A stretch of DNA of 64,000 nt from Brachyspira intermedia PWS/A (GCF_000223215.1 NC_017243.1:310001-374000); one strand, 5' to 3'; shown: positions 1-9,640, numbered from the stretch's first letter. Translations and numbers: made by a program. Notes: generated by a model from the sequence alone, not told the origin.

Positions 1-391
1 CATTTTCTGTGAAATCATCTCTTTTTCTATTTTTACCAGTAAATAAGGCAAATATAGATTTAAATATATTAATAATACTAAAATTATTAGATATATCTGT
101 AGTTATAGAACTGAAATTATTAATACTATTAGTTAAACTGTTAAAAGAATCATGTATACTATCTAATGTTACTTTAACTTTATTGGCTTCGTCATTTACT
201 GTATCTGCAATGCTTCCTATTTTTTCACTAATAGATTCGATATTTTCAAGTATTCTATCGAACCTATTAGTAAATCTAAAATAACCTGCAAGTAAAACAA
301 AAAATATAGCTAATACCAATATCAATATAGAAATAGCTATGAAAGCTAAAGATATAGCTATAACATTAATTTGAAATGTAATATCTTGCAT
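1..391 (-). CDS. DUF948-like membrane-anchored protein (partial, runs off left edge)
   Basis: Reading the minus strand from ATG at 391, the frame is open to the window edge (about 130 codons seen). It begins with a short polar stretch, then one strong hydrophobic segment (residues about 8-32), then an amphipathic region rich in Asn, Ser, Ile and Lys with coiled-coil character. This is the shape of DUF948-type bacterial proteins, which are often encoded next to YtxH-type proteins, as here: the upstream YtxH gene stops 8 bases before this start. The pair is probably co-transcribed. Function is unknown; envelope-stress roles are only suggested for the family. The family assignment is by architecture and neighbour, and the C-terminus is not in the window. 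Confidence 0.6.
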   Translation of the reverse strand, partial: MQDITFQINVIAISLAFIAISILILVLAIFFVLLAGYFRFTNRFDRILENIESISEKIGSIADTVNDEANKVKVTLDSIHDSFNSLTNSINNFSSITTDISNNFSIINIFKSIFALFTGKNRKRDDFTEN

Positions 392-399
392 ATTAATTA

Positions 400-666
400 T
401 TATTCTTCAACAGTTTCTTCAGAAGTTTTTTTCTTTCTTTTTTCGAAGAAATCATTAGTTCTTTCTTTTCCTTTTTCAACTAACTCTGAAGTTTTTAATA
501 CACTTCTATGGTAAATATCATCTACTTTATATTTGATATTGTCCATAGTTTCTTTGATATCTTCTCTTGTTTCTTCACCTGCTTTTGGAGCGAATAATAC
601 ACCCAATGCTAAACCAGCTGATAAACCTAGTAAAAATGAAAACATACCTGATACTTCTTTAGACAT
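400..666 (-). CDS. YtxH domain small protein
   Basis: 88 aa. Residues about 8-25 form a hydrophobic segment ending in the typical YtxH signature FAPKAGEETR, followed by a charged helical tail (repeated Lys/Glu, KRKKKTSEETVEE end). YtxH/general-stress-like proteins are small, membrane-anchored and of unknown biochemical role. An AGGAGG ribosome site lies 5-6 bases before the ATG at 666. It is upstream of, and likely co-transcribed with, the DUF948-like gene, a pairing common in bacteria. The call rests on the signature and size. Confidence 0.8.
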   Translation of the reverse strand: MSKEVSGMFSFLLGLSAGLALGVLFAPKAGEETREDIKETMDNIKYKVDDIYHRSVLKTSELVEKGKERTNDFFEKRKKKTSEETVEE

Positions 667-700
667 AATAATATCCTCCTAGTTACATAACTTAACTTTA

Positions 701-729
701 ATATTAAATTTAATTTACATTTTTGTCAA
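701..729 (-). promoter_or_regulatory. Sigma70-type promoter for the ytxH/DUF948 pair
   Basis: On the minus strand a perfect TTGACA (724-729) is followed after 17 bases by TAATAT (701-706), 35 bases upstream of the YtxH start. The -10 is imperfect. Confidence 0.5.
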
Positions 730-883
730 CTAATCAAAAATGTATTTATGATATAAAAACTATAAATAATCCAATAAGTAATATTGTTTTTTTATATAAA
801 AAGCATTAATATGTATGATAGTTTTTGTAAAATTATTATTAGTTAATTTTATATGAGTATATATAGCAATAATAGGAGTTATT

Positions 884-1396
884 ATGGAATTAAAAGTATT
901 AAATAAGCAAAACAATTCAAGAATGTGTTTAGTATGCGGATTTAAAAATGATTTAAGTTTGAAAGCTGAATTTTATGAATTAGAAGACAAATCATTATGT
1001 GCTTTGGTAACTTTTAAAGATGTGCATCAAGGTTATCCTTCAAGAGTTCATGGAGGCATACTAGCAGCTATTTTAGATGAAACTATAGGAAGAGCTATGA
1101 TGCCTTATACTGGTGAAGATAAATGGGGTGTTACTATGACACTTACAACAAAATATAAAAGACCTGTACCTATTAATAAAGAAATCAGAATAATAGGAAA
1201 AATCACTTCAGGGGATGGAAGAATCTTTGAAGGCGAAGGTTATATACTTCTTAATGATGATAAAGTGGCTGTAACTGCTAAAGGTACATATATATGTATG
1301 AGTCTTGAAAAAATAGCAGAGATGGATCCTAATAATGAGGAGGATTGGGCTGTAGAGAAAAAAGATACTGATCCTACAACAATAAATATACCTTAA
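884..1396 (+). CDS. PaaI-type hotdog-fold thioesterase
   Basis: 170 aa, single domain. The core HGGILAAILDET (about residues 57-68) matches the PaaI thioesterase active-site region (His-Gly-Gly followed by an acidic/Thr helix), and an N-terminal CLVCG motif precedes the fold, as in many PaaI-like proteins. Predicted to hydrolyse acyl-CoA thioesters in the cytosol; the substrate cannot be told. AGGAG lies 7 bases before the ATG. The acidic C-terminal tail (about 25 residues) is outside the fold. It stands alone, with 66 bases to the next gene on the same strand. Confidence 0.85.
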   Translation: MELKVLNKQNNSRMCLVCGFKNDLSLKAEFYELEDKSLCALVTFKDVHQGYPSRVHGGILAAILDETIGRAMMPYTGEDKWGVTMTLTTKYKRPVPINKEIRIIGKITSGDGRIFEGEGYILLNDDKVAVTAKGTYICMSLEKIAEMDPNNEEDWAVEKKDTDPTTINIP

Positions 1397-1462
1397 TACT
1401 TTTATTTAATAAAACATTATTTTCAAATACTATAATAAACTTTTTTATTAAACGGCTTCAAT

Positions 1463-2122
1463 ATGAATAAAAAATTTGTTATGTCGTATAGCGGAGGAAA
1501 AGACAGTACTTTAGCATTATACAAAATGATTAAAGACGGATATATACCTAAATATATAATGACTACTATAAATGAAGAAGATGAACATTCATGGTTTCAT
1601 GGAATATCTAAAAAATTATTTTATGAAGTAAGTAAATGTTTAGATATTCCTCATATTGCTATCAATACCACTCATTATACTTATAGAGTAAATTTTATAG
1701 AAGAATTAAAAAAAGTTAAAGAAGAAGGAATTAATATTTGTGCTTTTGGAGATATTGATATTCAAATGCATAGAGATTGGGCTGAAAATTTATGTAAGGA
1801 ATCAGGTTTTGAATCAAAGTTTCCATTATGGCATCAGTCAAGAATATCATTAGCAAGAGAATTTGTTGATGCTGGTTTTAAGTCTAAAATAAAGATAATT
1901 GATACATCAAAACTTGATAAAAAATATTTGGGTCTTGATTTTACTAATGAACTTATTGAAGAATTCATATCTATTGGAATAGACCCTGCCGGAGAATCTG
2001 GAGAGTTTCATACATTTGTATATGACGGCCCTATATTTAAAAAGTCTCTTGATATCAAACTGTCAGAAGTACATGATTTTGAAAATCATTCAAGTATTGA
2101 TATTATTTGTAATAATAATTAA
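1463..2122 (+). CDS. PP-loop ATP-pyrophosphatase, diphthine--ammonia ligase (Dph6/MJ0570) family
   Basis: 219 aa. The N-terminal SYSGGKDST (residues 8-16) is the PP-loop signature of adenosine-nucleotide alpha hydrolases, and the C-terminal GESGEFHTFVYDGP (about 177-190) is the hallmark of the DUF71/Dph6 family. In archaea and eukaryotes this family amidates diphthine on EF2. Bacteria lack diphthamide, so the bacterial members have another, unestablished substrate. No partner is obvious in the neighbourhood. No strong Shine-Dalgarno is seen before the ATG. Confidence 0.8.
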   Translation: MNKKFVMSYSGGKDSTLALYKMIKDGYIPKYIMTTINEEDEHSWFHGISKKLFYEVSKCLDIPHIAINTTHYTYRVNFIEELKKVKEEGINICAFGDIDIQMHRDWAENLCKESGFESKFPLWHQSRISLAREFVDAGFKSKIKIIDTSKLDKKYLGLDFTNELIEEFISIGIDPAGESGEFHTFVYDGPIFKKSLDIKLSEVHDFENHSSIDIICNNN

Positions 2123-2151
2123 TGTATTTTTAACTTTAAAATAATAAACAT

Positions 2152-2180
2152 TTGACTTTGATTAATAGTTTTTGTATAAT
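2152..2180 (+). promoter_or_regulatory. Sigma70-type promoter for the glycosyltransferase gene
   Basis: TTGACT (2152-2157), a 17-base spacer and a perfect TATAAT (2175-2180) lie 57 bases upstream of the ATG at 2237. Confidence 0.65.
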
Positions 2181-2236
2181 ACTTTATAATTTATAACTAT
2201 AAAAAATATAATAAATTGTTGATTAAAAAGTAAATT

Positions 2237-3997
2237 ATGAAAATAAACGAATTAGTATCTATATTAGTTCCTGTATACAATATAGAAAAAACAATAGAAA
2301 AAAATATAAATATACTTATAGAAAAAGTTTCTCCTTTTTTTATGAACTTTGAGATAATCATATCCGATGACGGAAGCAGTGATAATTCAAAAGAAGAAAT
2401 AAAAAAAATATGTACTAATTTTCAAAATAATAATACAAATAAAAATTTAAAAAATATAATAGGTGTTTATGCAAGAGAAAATCAAGGCAAAGGACATGCT
2501 TTAAAAAGAGCATGCGAAATGTCAAGCGGTGAATATATAATATTTTGCGATGGGGATATGGAAATAGATCCTTCACAGTTAGAAAATTTCTTTGTGATTA
2601 TGCAAAAAGAAAATGCTGATGTTGTTATAGGTTCTAAGAGGCATAAAGATTCTATAGTTAATTATTCTAATATAAGAAAATTAATATCTTTTATATATTT
2701 TATGTTTGTGAAGGTATTTTTTCATCTTCCTATACAGGATACTCAAACAGGATTAAAACTTTTCAAAAGAGATGCAATTATAAATATTTTTCCTAGAATA
2801 TTAGTTAAAGCATTTGCTTATGATTTAGAAGTGTTGGTGGCATGCAATTCTAATGGTAAAAAAATAGTTTCTGCTCCTGTTATAGTTAATCCTAATAGGC
2901 ATTTTGGATTTATTAGATTTCCTATTCTTTGGAGAACATTCATTGATACATTAGCAATATTTTATAGGCTTAATATTATTCATTTTTATAAAGATTTATT
3001 TTGCGAGTTAAAAGAAAAACCGCTTGTAAGTATTATAATACCTTTAAAAAAAATCAATGATTATATAAAAGAAGAAACAGAATATTTACTTGAACAGATA
3101 TATACAAACTTTGAAGTGATAATACTTCCAGACAAATATATAGAAGATGAAGTTAATATAGAATTATTTAAAGACAGCAGAATAAGAATAATAGAAACAG
3201 GAGAACTTCCTCCTGCAATAAAAAGAGCTATAGGTGTAAAAAAATCTAATGGCAATATATTAGCATTTTTAGATGATGATACATATCCTGAAAAAGATTG
3301 GCTTTTAAATGCATTGAGGGCTATGGAAAGTACAAAAATTTCTGCTTTAGGAGGTCCTGCTATTAATACTCCTAAAGATAATTTCTCAAAGCAGATAAGC
3401 GGACTAATTTATAGTTCAACACTTATGAGCGGAAAGCATAAAGCCAGATATATACCTGATAAAGTTCAGTATGTTAATGATTATCCTAGCTGCAATTTTA
3501 TCATTACAAGGGAGCTTTATGATAGAGTAGGGGGATTTGACAGTGAGTATTGGCCTGGTGAAGATACTATACTTTGCAATAATATCATGAAAGAAAATGA
3601 AAAAATATTATATACTCCTGAAGCATTAGTTTATCATCATAGAAGGGATTTATTTTTTGGGCATTTCAAGCAGTTAAAAGGTTATGCTTGGCATAGAGGG
3701 TATTTTGTTAAAAGATTTGGAGGAAACTCTTTAAGTTTATCGTATTTCATTCCTTCAATATTTTTGATTTATACTATTTTTGTGCCTTTTGCTCTATACT
3801 TTGATTTACCTCAAGTTTTAAATACTTATATTCCGGCTATTAATAAAAATATATTTTTGGCTTTACTATTATTTCCCCATAGTTTTTATGCATTATGTTT
3901 GCTTGGAAGCTGGGTTAGTACATTATCGCCTATAAAGGGTTTTTGTAAGGCTATAGGCATATTTTTATCACATCTTACTTATGGTGTATTTTTATAA
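2237..3997 (+). CDS. Bifunctional family 2 glycosyltransferase with C-terminal membrane segments
   Basis: 586 aa with two GT-A domains in one chain. Domain 1 (about residues 8-240) resembles dolichol-phosphate-mannose synthases: DDGSSDNS (nucleotide site) and DGDMEIDP (DxD metal site), then QTGLKLFKRD. Domain 2 (about 262-500) has FLDDDTYPEKDW and an acceptor-side GEDTIL motif followed by YHHRRD. The last 100 residues contain two or three hydrophobic helices, so it is membrane-attached. Likely builds a lipid-linked or surface polysaccharide. Substrates cannot be read from sequence. Each half is a plausible complete GT2 domain, so this is a fusion rather than a run-on. Confidence 0.8.
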   Translation: MKINELVSILVPVYNIEKTIEKNINILIEKVSPFFMNFEIIISDDGSSDNSKEEIKKICTNFQNNNTNKNLKNIIGVYARENQGKGHALKRACEMSSGEYIIFCDGDMEIDPSQLENFFVIMQKENADVVIGSKRHKDSIVNYSNIRKLISFIYFMFVKVFFHLPIQDTQTGLKLFKRDAIINIFPRILVKAFAYDLEVLVACNSNGKKIVSAPVIVNPNRHFGFIRFPILWRTFIDTLAIFYRLNIIHFYKDLFCELKEKPLVSIIIPLKKINDYIKEETEYLLEQIYTNFEVIILPDKYIEDEVNIELFKDSRIRIIETGELPPAIKRAIGVKKSNGNILAFLDDDTYPEKDWLLNALRAMESTKISALGGPAINTPKDNFSKQISGLIYSSTLMSGKHKARYIPDKVQYVNDYPSCNFIITRELYDRVGGFDSEYWPGEDTILCNNIMKENEKILYTPEALVYHHRRDLFFGHFKQLKGYAWHRGYFVKRFGGNSLSLSYFIPSIFLIYTIFVPFALYFDLPQVLNTYIPAINKNIFLALLLFPHSFYALCLLGSWVSTLSPIKGFCKAIGIFLSHLTYGVFL

Positions 3998-4032
3998 AAG
4001 GTTTTATAACAGGATTTATAAAAAAATAAAAA

Positions 4033-4305
4033 TTAGAATTCTATAAAAGATAATTCCATTTTTCTTATAATACTGTTTATTGCTTTGATTTTTTCATCAT
4101 TGTCTATATCTGATATTTGATAAGATTCTGGATTTGATTTTATCATTTCCAATAATTCAAAATAGTAAACAAATAAATTTTCGCTCATCATATCATCTAA
4201 TAGAATATCATCTTTCAATAATTCATTTATTTTCAAAGCATTATCGAATAATATTTGATGATCTATATTTTCCATTAAGTTATTTAATTCTTCATAATTA
4301 GCCAT
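4033..4305 (-). CDS. Small acidic hypothetical protein
   Basis: 90 aa, predicted all-helical, acidic (many Asp/Glu and Asn), with no signal peptide or membrane segment. I do not recognise the family. It starts at ATG 4305 and its stop lies 35 bases from the convergent glycosyltransferase stop. The coding bias (Leu/Ile/Asn/Asp codons) looks like that of its neighbours, so I take it as real. Confidence 0.55.
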   Translation of the reverse strand: MANYEELNNLMENIDHQILFDNALKINELLKDDILLDDMMSENLFVYYFELLEMIKSNPESYQISDIDNDEKIKAINSIIRKMELSFIEF

Positions 4306-4410
4306 ATCTTTACATCCACTTATAAAAATTATACATAATTAATAGTATATTTAAATAAAATATAAAGTCAATATTTTGACATTTTGTATGTAATAAAATT
4401 TAAAAACTTT

Positions 4411-4621
4411 AATTACATTTGCCCGCCCTTTAGGCTTATAGTTTATTTTTGATATTTTTGTATTATTTTTCTTTTTGTTTTCACTGTTATTTTAGCTGCC
4501 CACCCAAGTTTTTTTAAAAAAAATTGATGTATATTTACCGCACGAATAATAAAATTATAAATATGTAATTATTAAATTAATATAATTGTATTTATATATA
4601 AAGCGTATTAACCGTGCGTTA
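4411..4621. repeat. Palindromic intergenic element, family 1, half copy (copy A)
   Basis: The gap 4306-4705 holds no gene. It carries the ordered boxes of a repeat seen five times in the window: box1 GCCCGCCCTTTAG (4421-4433), box2 GCTGCCCACCCAAG (4495-4508), box3 ACCGCACG (4537-4544), an ~65-base AT-only core, and box4 ACCGTGCGTT (4611-4620). This copy lacks the mirrored box2'/box1' arm found in copies B and C. Confidence 0.75.
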
Positions 4622-4653
4622 TAATTTTTTTATTAAGAACTTATAATAAAAAA

Positions 4654-4677
4654 GCTGAGAGCCGTAAAACTCTCAGC
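4654..4677 (-). terminator. Intrinsic terminator of the nucleoside permease genes
   Basis: A perfect 8-bp stem (4654-4661 with 4670-4677) and an 8-base loop. On the minus strand it is followed by six T, and it lies 29 bases past the stop of the last permease gene. Confidence 0.8.
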
Positions 4678-4705
4678 CTTTTATATTATATGCGGTAATT
4701 ATAGA

Positions 4706-5659
4706 TTATCTTACACTCTTATCATAAGGAATACCTGATGCTTTAGGAGCTTGTGAATTTTTAGAGGTAAATGCAAGCACTATTATAGTTGTTATATAAG
4801 GAATCATCTTGTATATATTATTAGATATAGGAAGATTTGCCAGTATAGGTATTCCAGAATAGGCAGAAGCTAATGTTTTCATAAGCCCAAAGAAGAAAGC
4901 AGCATAAAGTATTTTCATAGGCTTCCATTGTCCGAATATTAATACTGCTAAAGCTAAGAATCCGTAACCTGCAACAGTAGCATTGAAGTTTGTAGAAGTA
5001 GGAATAACAAATACTAGTCCGCCCAAACCTCCTAATGCTCCTGATATAGCAACACCAATATAACGCATCTTATAAACATTAATACCAACAGAATCTGCAG
5101 CCTGAGGATGCTCTCCGCAGCTTCTAAGTCTAAGTCCGAATCTAGTTTTATAAAGCACAAACCAAGATAAAGCTAATATTATGAATCCAATATATGTTGT
5201 TATGTATGTATTTTTGAAGAATAATCCTCCTATTATAGGAATGCTTCCAAGTATAGGTACAGATTCTATTCTAAAATTATTAACAAAACTTATTTGCTGA
5301 ACTGTTTGAATGGCTCTTGTAACATATATAGCAAAAGCAGGTGCAAATATATTTAAAGCAGTACCGCTTATAACCTGATCGGCACTCATACTGATAGCAG
5401 CATAAGCATGAAGAAGAGAAAATATAAGACCGGATAAAGCAGATATAATCATAGCTAAAAATAATGTAATCATAGGAGGGAAATTAGCTCCTAATCTGCT
5501 TATAAAAAATATTCCTGCAAAAGCTCCGATTATCATTATGCCTTCAAGTGCAATATTAACTACACCGCTTCTTTCAGAGAACATTCCGCCTAATGCTACA
5601 AGTAAAAGCGGAATAGAAAAAAACATTGTCTGCTGTACTAAAAAATAAATTGTATCCAT
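4706..5659 (-). CDS. ABC transporter permease, simple-sugar/nucleoside type (second permease)
   Basis: 317 aa, about nine hydrophobic helices, BPD_transp_2 family. The N-terminal LVALGGMFSERSGVVNIALEGIM is the classic start of BmpC/NupQ-type nucleoside permeases, and FGLRLRSCGEHPQAADSVGIN (about 173-193) is the cytoplasmic coupling loop that docks the ATPase. It is the last gene of the transport block, 31 bases after the first permease and followed by a terminator. The paired permeases, ATPase and upstream BMP lipoproteins indicate purine/pyrimidine nucleoside import. Confidence 0.9.
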   Translation of the reverse strand: MDTIYFLVQQTMFFSIPLLLVALGGMFSERSGVVNIALEGIMIIGAFAGIFFISRLGANFPPMITLFLAMIISALSGLIFSLLHAYAAISMSADQVISGTALNIFAPAFAIYVTRAIQTVQQISFVNNFRIESVPILGSIPIIGGLFFKNTYITTYIGFIILALSWFVLYKTRFGLRLRSCGEHPQAADSVGINVYKMRYIGVAISGALGGLGGLVFVIPTSTNFNATVAGYGFLALAVLIFGQWKPMKILYAAFFFGLMKTLASAYSGIPILANLPISNNIYKMIPYITTIIVLAFTSKNSQAPKASGIPYDKSVR

Positions 5660-5690
5660 TAAAAAAATCTCCTTTTATATTTTCTATTCT

Positions 5691-6806
5691 TTACTCATTA
5701 GCATTCTTTTCTTCTTTTTTGATTAGCTTTTTAGATATAAATCCAACAATAGATTTGAAAAGCAAAGCAAAAGCACTGAAATATATTATAGACGATATAA
5801 TCATCTCTATAATTTCAGGAGTAAAATCATATATTTGCATATAAAAACCGCCTACAGTAATATGAGCAATGAAAAGCCCTGCAATTAATATTCCTATAGG
5901 GTGAGATAGTCCAAGCAATGCAATAGGTATTCCCATAAATCCTTCTTCTGCAAGTATATCAACTACTTCTATATGCTTTCCAACACCAGAAAGATATAAA
6001 AGTCCGCCACCAAGTCCTGCCAAAGCTCCAGCTATAACCATAGAAAGAACTATATTTCTTTTTTCGTTGATGCCTGCATATTTACTTGCATCTTTATTGA
6101 GTCCGCATGCTTTAAGCTCGAAACCGAATGTAGTTTTAGAAAGAATTATATATACTATTATTACTACAATAACAGCGATGAAAAATCCTCCATTAGCACT
6201 TGAACCTCTGAATATAACATTAAGCCCCATAGTAGGAATCATAGAAGAAGGAGGTATATTTTGCGACTGATTTTTAAGCATATCATAAACTGTAAGCGTA
6301 ACAAGATAATTAACCAAATACATACCAATATAATTCATCATAATGCTTGAAATAACTTCATTAACATTGAAATGAGCTTTCAAAAAACCCGGTAAATAAG
6401 CCCAAAGTCCTCCGGCTATAAAAGAAACTATTAAAGCTACAAACCAATGTAGAGCAGGCGGAAGAAATGTGCATTTTACTGCCACTAATACAGCAGCATA
6501 AGCCCCTACTATAAATTGTCCAGGAGCTCCTATATTAAAAAGTCCGTTTTTAAAAGCGAATCCAACCGAAAGACCTGTGAGTATTAAAGGTGTGGCAGTG
6601 TATATAACCTGTCCCATTCCTCTAGAGCCTCCAGAGAATCCTCCTGAAAGTATTGTCATAAAAGCGGGAAAAGCATCATGAACATTACTTATAAGAAGTA
6701 TTATAAGACCCAGAAGCAGCCCTATAATAATAGCGAGAAAAGAAGAAAATATATTAACAAATCCTTCTTTCTCCAAAATACCAGCCAATTTGTTTTTGAA
6801 ATCCAT
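5691..6806 (-). CDS. ABC transporter permease, nucleoside type (first permease)
   Basis: 371 aa, BPD_transp_2 family, longer at the N-terminus than its partner as is usual for the NupP-type subunit. It shows GLSVGFAFKNGLFNIGAPGQ near residue 80 and the coupling loop FGFELKACGLNKDASKYAGIN near 225. It forms a heterodimer with the product of the next gene and the ATPase at 8.1-9.6 kb. An AGGAG site precedes the ATG. Between this gene and the ATPase an Rpn-type gene plus repeats are interposed, so transcription from the ATPase side may be disturbed. Confidence 0.9.
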   Translation of the reverse strand: MDFKNKLAGILEKEGFVNIFSSFLAIIIGLLLGLIILLISNVHDAFPAFMTILSGGFSGGSRGMGQVIYTATPLILTGLSVGFAFKNGLFNIGAPGQFIVGAYAAVLVAVKCTFLPPALHWFVALIVSFIAGGLWAYLPGFLKAHFNVNEVISSIMMNYIGMYLVNYLVTLTVYDMLKNQSQNIPPSSMIPTMGLNVIFRGSSANGGFFIAVIVVIIVYIILSKTTFGFELKACGLNKDASKYAGINEKRNIVLSMVIAGALAGLGGGLLYLSGVGKHIEVVDILAEEGFMGIPIALLGLSHPIGILIAGLFIAHITVGGFYMQIYDFTPEIIEMIISSIIYFSAFALLFKSIVGFISKKLIKKEEKNANE

Positions 6807-6915
6807 TAAGCACTCCTTTTATAACAATACATTATTAATAATTTTATCTAGTATTTTTTATAAAAACTTGTTCGCTGTCGCTCACACATTTTTTATTTTT
6901 ATTTATTTATCTATC

Positions 6916-7250
6916 TATAAAAAAATTATTCGCTTCTAGGCTATTTTAAGTAAACTTAAAATAGGCTCATAATTTTTTTCTTATATCCTTTATAAAAAAT
7001 TTGTTCGTTAATAAGCCCTGCCATTCTAACGAATGTCAGGCACTCACAAATTTTTTATTATAGTTTTTCTATTTCTTATATCCTTTATAAAAAATTATTC
7101 GCTTCTAGGCTATTTTAAGTAAACTTAAAATAGGCTCATAATTTTTTCTTATATCCTTTATAAAAAATTTGTTCGTTAATAGGCCCTGCCATTCTAACGA
7201 ATGTCCGGCACTCACAAATTTTTTATTATAGTTTTTTTATTTCTTCTATG
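6916..7250. repeat. Two ~168-bp tandem repeat units with hairpins
   Basis: Two near-identical units with a period of 168-169 bases: the motif CGCTTCTAGG occurs at 6931 and 7100, and TTGTTCGTTA at 7001 and 7169. Each unit contains a perfect 11-bp inverted repeat with a 2-base centre (first copy 6941-6964) and a second imperfect inverted repeat built on TTCGTTA/TAACGAA. The second unit abuts the decayed 3' end of the Rpn-type gene. No ORF is supported here. Confidence 0.8.
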
Positions 7251-8074
7251 CTCAAACCTGTATTCTTACTAATTATTTTTATATCTATTCCTGATTTTTT
7301 TTAATTTCTAGCTATAGATATTTGCTGTTCTTTTTTACCTCTTTCTATACCTTCTTCAATTCCTAATCTTCTTTATTCTTCAAGCATTATTTGATTGCCG
7401 TATAAATATGCCTGTCTTTTATCATATTCATTCATCATAAGTCTGTCTTTTATAAAATTATTATATTTTCTTTGTACTTCTTCCATTATTGGTTTTTCTT
7501 TAACTAATTCGGACATAATTTTCTCCTTATTATCTTTCTCTTTCATAGTAAAAAACTTTAACCAGCAATTTAAATCAGGTTTTAATAAATTATACTGAAA
7601 TTTTTTAAGTTCTATTATATGTATCTGTAAATGATCTGTTAAAAGTCTTTGATTAACTGTATCATAAATCATATAACAGGAATGTATATTATTACTTTCA
7701 TCTAAATTAAAATTAAGAAGATTTATACTTATTACTGGAGTTAGAGCATCATATTTTTCGCCCTGTTTTAAAAGTTTGCTATAATTAGAAGCCCAATAGT
7801 ATAATATTCTTTCTGGAAATCTTGAATTGCCTTGAAGCTGAATTTCTATTATAACAACCGAACCATTTTGTACATCGGCAATTGTTTCTTTATCTCCGTA
7901 ATTTTCTTTATAATTAAATGGAGTTAATATCTCTACTGATCTAAAAGTTTTCATGCCAGAATCAAGCATTATAGAGTTGATGAAATCCAATAATATAGAC
8001 TCACTTCCTTTATCAGAAAAAAGATATCTCACAAAATAATCATTCAAAACATTAAAATCTTTATTACTTCTCAT
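7226..8074 (-). pseudogene. Rpn-family (PD-(D/E)XK nuclease / transposase-like) gene with two in-frame stops
   Basis: The intact part (8074 down to 7373, 233 aa) starts with VRYLFSDKGSESILLDFINS-like sequence and contains the nuclease core with VVIIEIQLQ (E-x-Q metal ligand region, about residue 75) and FPERILYYWASNYSK. That is the Rpn/PDDEXK_2 family of recombination-promoting nucleases. After the TAA at 7373-7375 the same frame continues with the usual family tail (RRLGIEEGIERGKKEQQ...), is cut again by TAA at 7301-7303, and ends at 7226. Two internal stops therefore truncate the coiled C-terminal tail. Only the catalytic part may still be made. It lies inside the nucleoside transporter block, an odd position that suggests insertion. 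Confidence 0.75.
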
Positions 8075-8110
8075 AATTCAATTATATAAAATATCATATC
8101 TTCATTAACT

Positions 8111-9640
8111 TTATGCACTTCTCTTAGAGCCTGCCATATAAAGACCAAGTTCATTAATAGTTAAATCTTTATTATTAACATTAGCTACTATTTCACCTTC
8201 ATATATAACAAGTATTCTGTCGCTTAAATTCATAACCTCATCAAGCTCTAAAGAAACAAGTAAAACAGCCTTTCCATTATCACGCTGTCTTATTAATTCT
8301 TTATGTATATATTCTATAGCCCCAACATCTAATCCTCTTGTAGGCTGAACCGCTATAAGTAAATCCGGATTTCTGTCTATTTCTCTTGCTATTATAGCTT
8401 TCTGCTGATTACCTCCTGACATACTTCTAGCTATAGTTTTAGCACCCTCTGCACTTCTTATATCAAATCTTTTTATAAGTTCATTGGCATAATTTTCTAT
8501 TTCTTTGAATTTTAAGAAGCCTTTATTTTGAAATCTTTCTGTGAAATAAGTTTGAAGTATTGTATTTTCTCCAAGAGTATAATCAAGTACAAGTCCATGT
8601 TTATGTCTGTCTTCCGGAATATGTCCTATTCCGCTTAGAGTTTTATTTCTTATAGATAAATTAGTGATGTCTTTTCCATTTAAATGAATGCTTCCGCTTG
8701 ACATCTCAATTAATCCTGTAAGTGCATATATAAGCTCGCTTTGACCGTTTCCGTCAATACCGGCAATACATACTATCTCTCCGGCACGAACATCGAAAGA
8801 AACATTTTTAACAATATTTTTTTCACTATGAGAAGATTTTACATTAAGGTCTTTCACTGATAATATTATATCTTTAGGTTTTGCTTCTGTTTTCTCTACT
8901 ACTAAAGATACCTTTCTTCCAACCATCATTTCAGACATCTCTTCTTTTGTAGTGCTTTTTACATCAATAGTACCTATATATTTACCTTTACGAAGTACAG
9001 AACATCTGTCAGCAACTTCTTTAATTTCATTTAATTTATGAGTTATGAAAAGAATAGATTTTCCTTCTTTAGTTAAGGATTTCATAATTTTCATAAGCTC
9101 TTCTATTTCACTAGGGGTAAGTACTGCAGTAGGCTCATCGAAAATAAGTATATTATTATCTTTATAAAGCATTTTTAAAATTTCCACTCTCTGCTGCATA
9201 CCTACAGTTAAATCGCTTATCAAAGAATCAGGATAAATTTCAAGACCGTAAGTTTTGCTTAATTCCATTACTTTCTTTCTTGCATCATCAACCTGAAGTA
9301 TTCCATTTTTAACGGTTTCTACACCAAGCATGATATTTTCTAAAGCAGTGAAATTATGAACTAATTTGAAATGCTGATGCACCATACCAATACCCAAAGC
9401 ATTAGCAGTATTAGGATTATCAATATTTACTTCTTTGCCATTAACTTTAATAACTCCTTCTTCCTGTTTATAAAGTCCGAAAAGAACACTCATTAAGGTT
9501 GATTTTCCAGCTCCATTCTCACCAAGCAAAGCATGTATTTCACCTCTTTTTAATTGTATAGTAATATTATCATTTGCTACTATACCCTTAAAACGTTTAG
9601 TAATATTAAGCATTTCAACTACATATTCTGAATTTTCCAT
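8111..9640 (-). CDS. ABC transporter ATP-binding protein, nucleoside uptake (duplicated ATPase)
   Basis: About 509 aa with two fused ABC domains, as in sugar/nucleoside ATPases of the RbsA/NupO type. Domain 1: Walker A GENGAGKST, Walker B ILIFDEPTAVL. Domain 2: degenerate Walker A GIDGNGQSE, signature MSGGNQQKAIIAREI, and VQPTRGLD in place of a normal Walker B. The degeneracy of the second site is typical of the family. I choose ATG 9640 over ATG 9658 because AGGA sits 6 bases before 9640. It energises the two permeases downstream. Confidence 0.9.
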   Translation of the reverse strand: MENSEYVVEMLNITKRFKGIVANDNITIQLKRGEIHALLGENGAGKSTLMSVLFGLYKQEEGVIKVNGKEVNIDNPNTANALGIGMVHQHFKLVHNFTALENIMLGVETVKNGILQVDDARKKVMELSKTYGLEIYPDSLISDLTVGMQQRVEILKMLYKDNNILIFDEPTAVLTPSEIEELMKIMKSLTKEGKSILFITHKLNEIKEVADRCSVLRKGKYIGTIDVKSTTKEEMSEMMVGRKVSLVVEKTEAKPKDIILSVKDLNVKSSHSEKNIVKNVSFDVRAGEIVCIAGIDGNGQSELIYALTGLIEMSSGSIHLNGKDITNLSIRNKTLSGIGHIPEDRHKHGLVLDYTLGENTILQTYFTERFQNKGFLKFKEIENYANELIKRFDIRSAEGAKTIARSMSGGNQQKAIIAREIDRNPDLLIAVQPTRGLDVGAIEYIHKELIRQRDNGKAVLLVSLELDEVMNLSDRILVIYEGEIVANVNNKDLTINELGLYMAGSKRSA

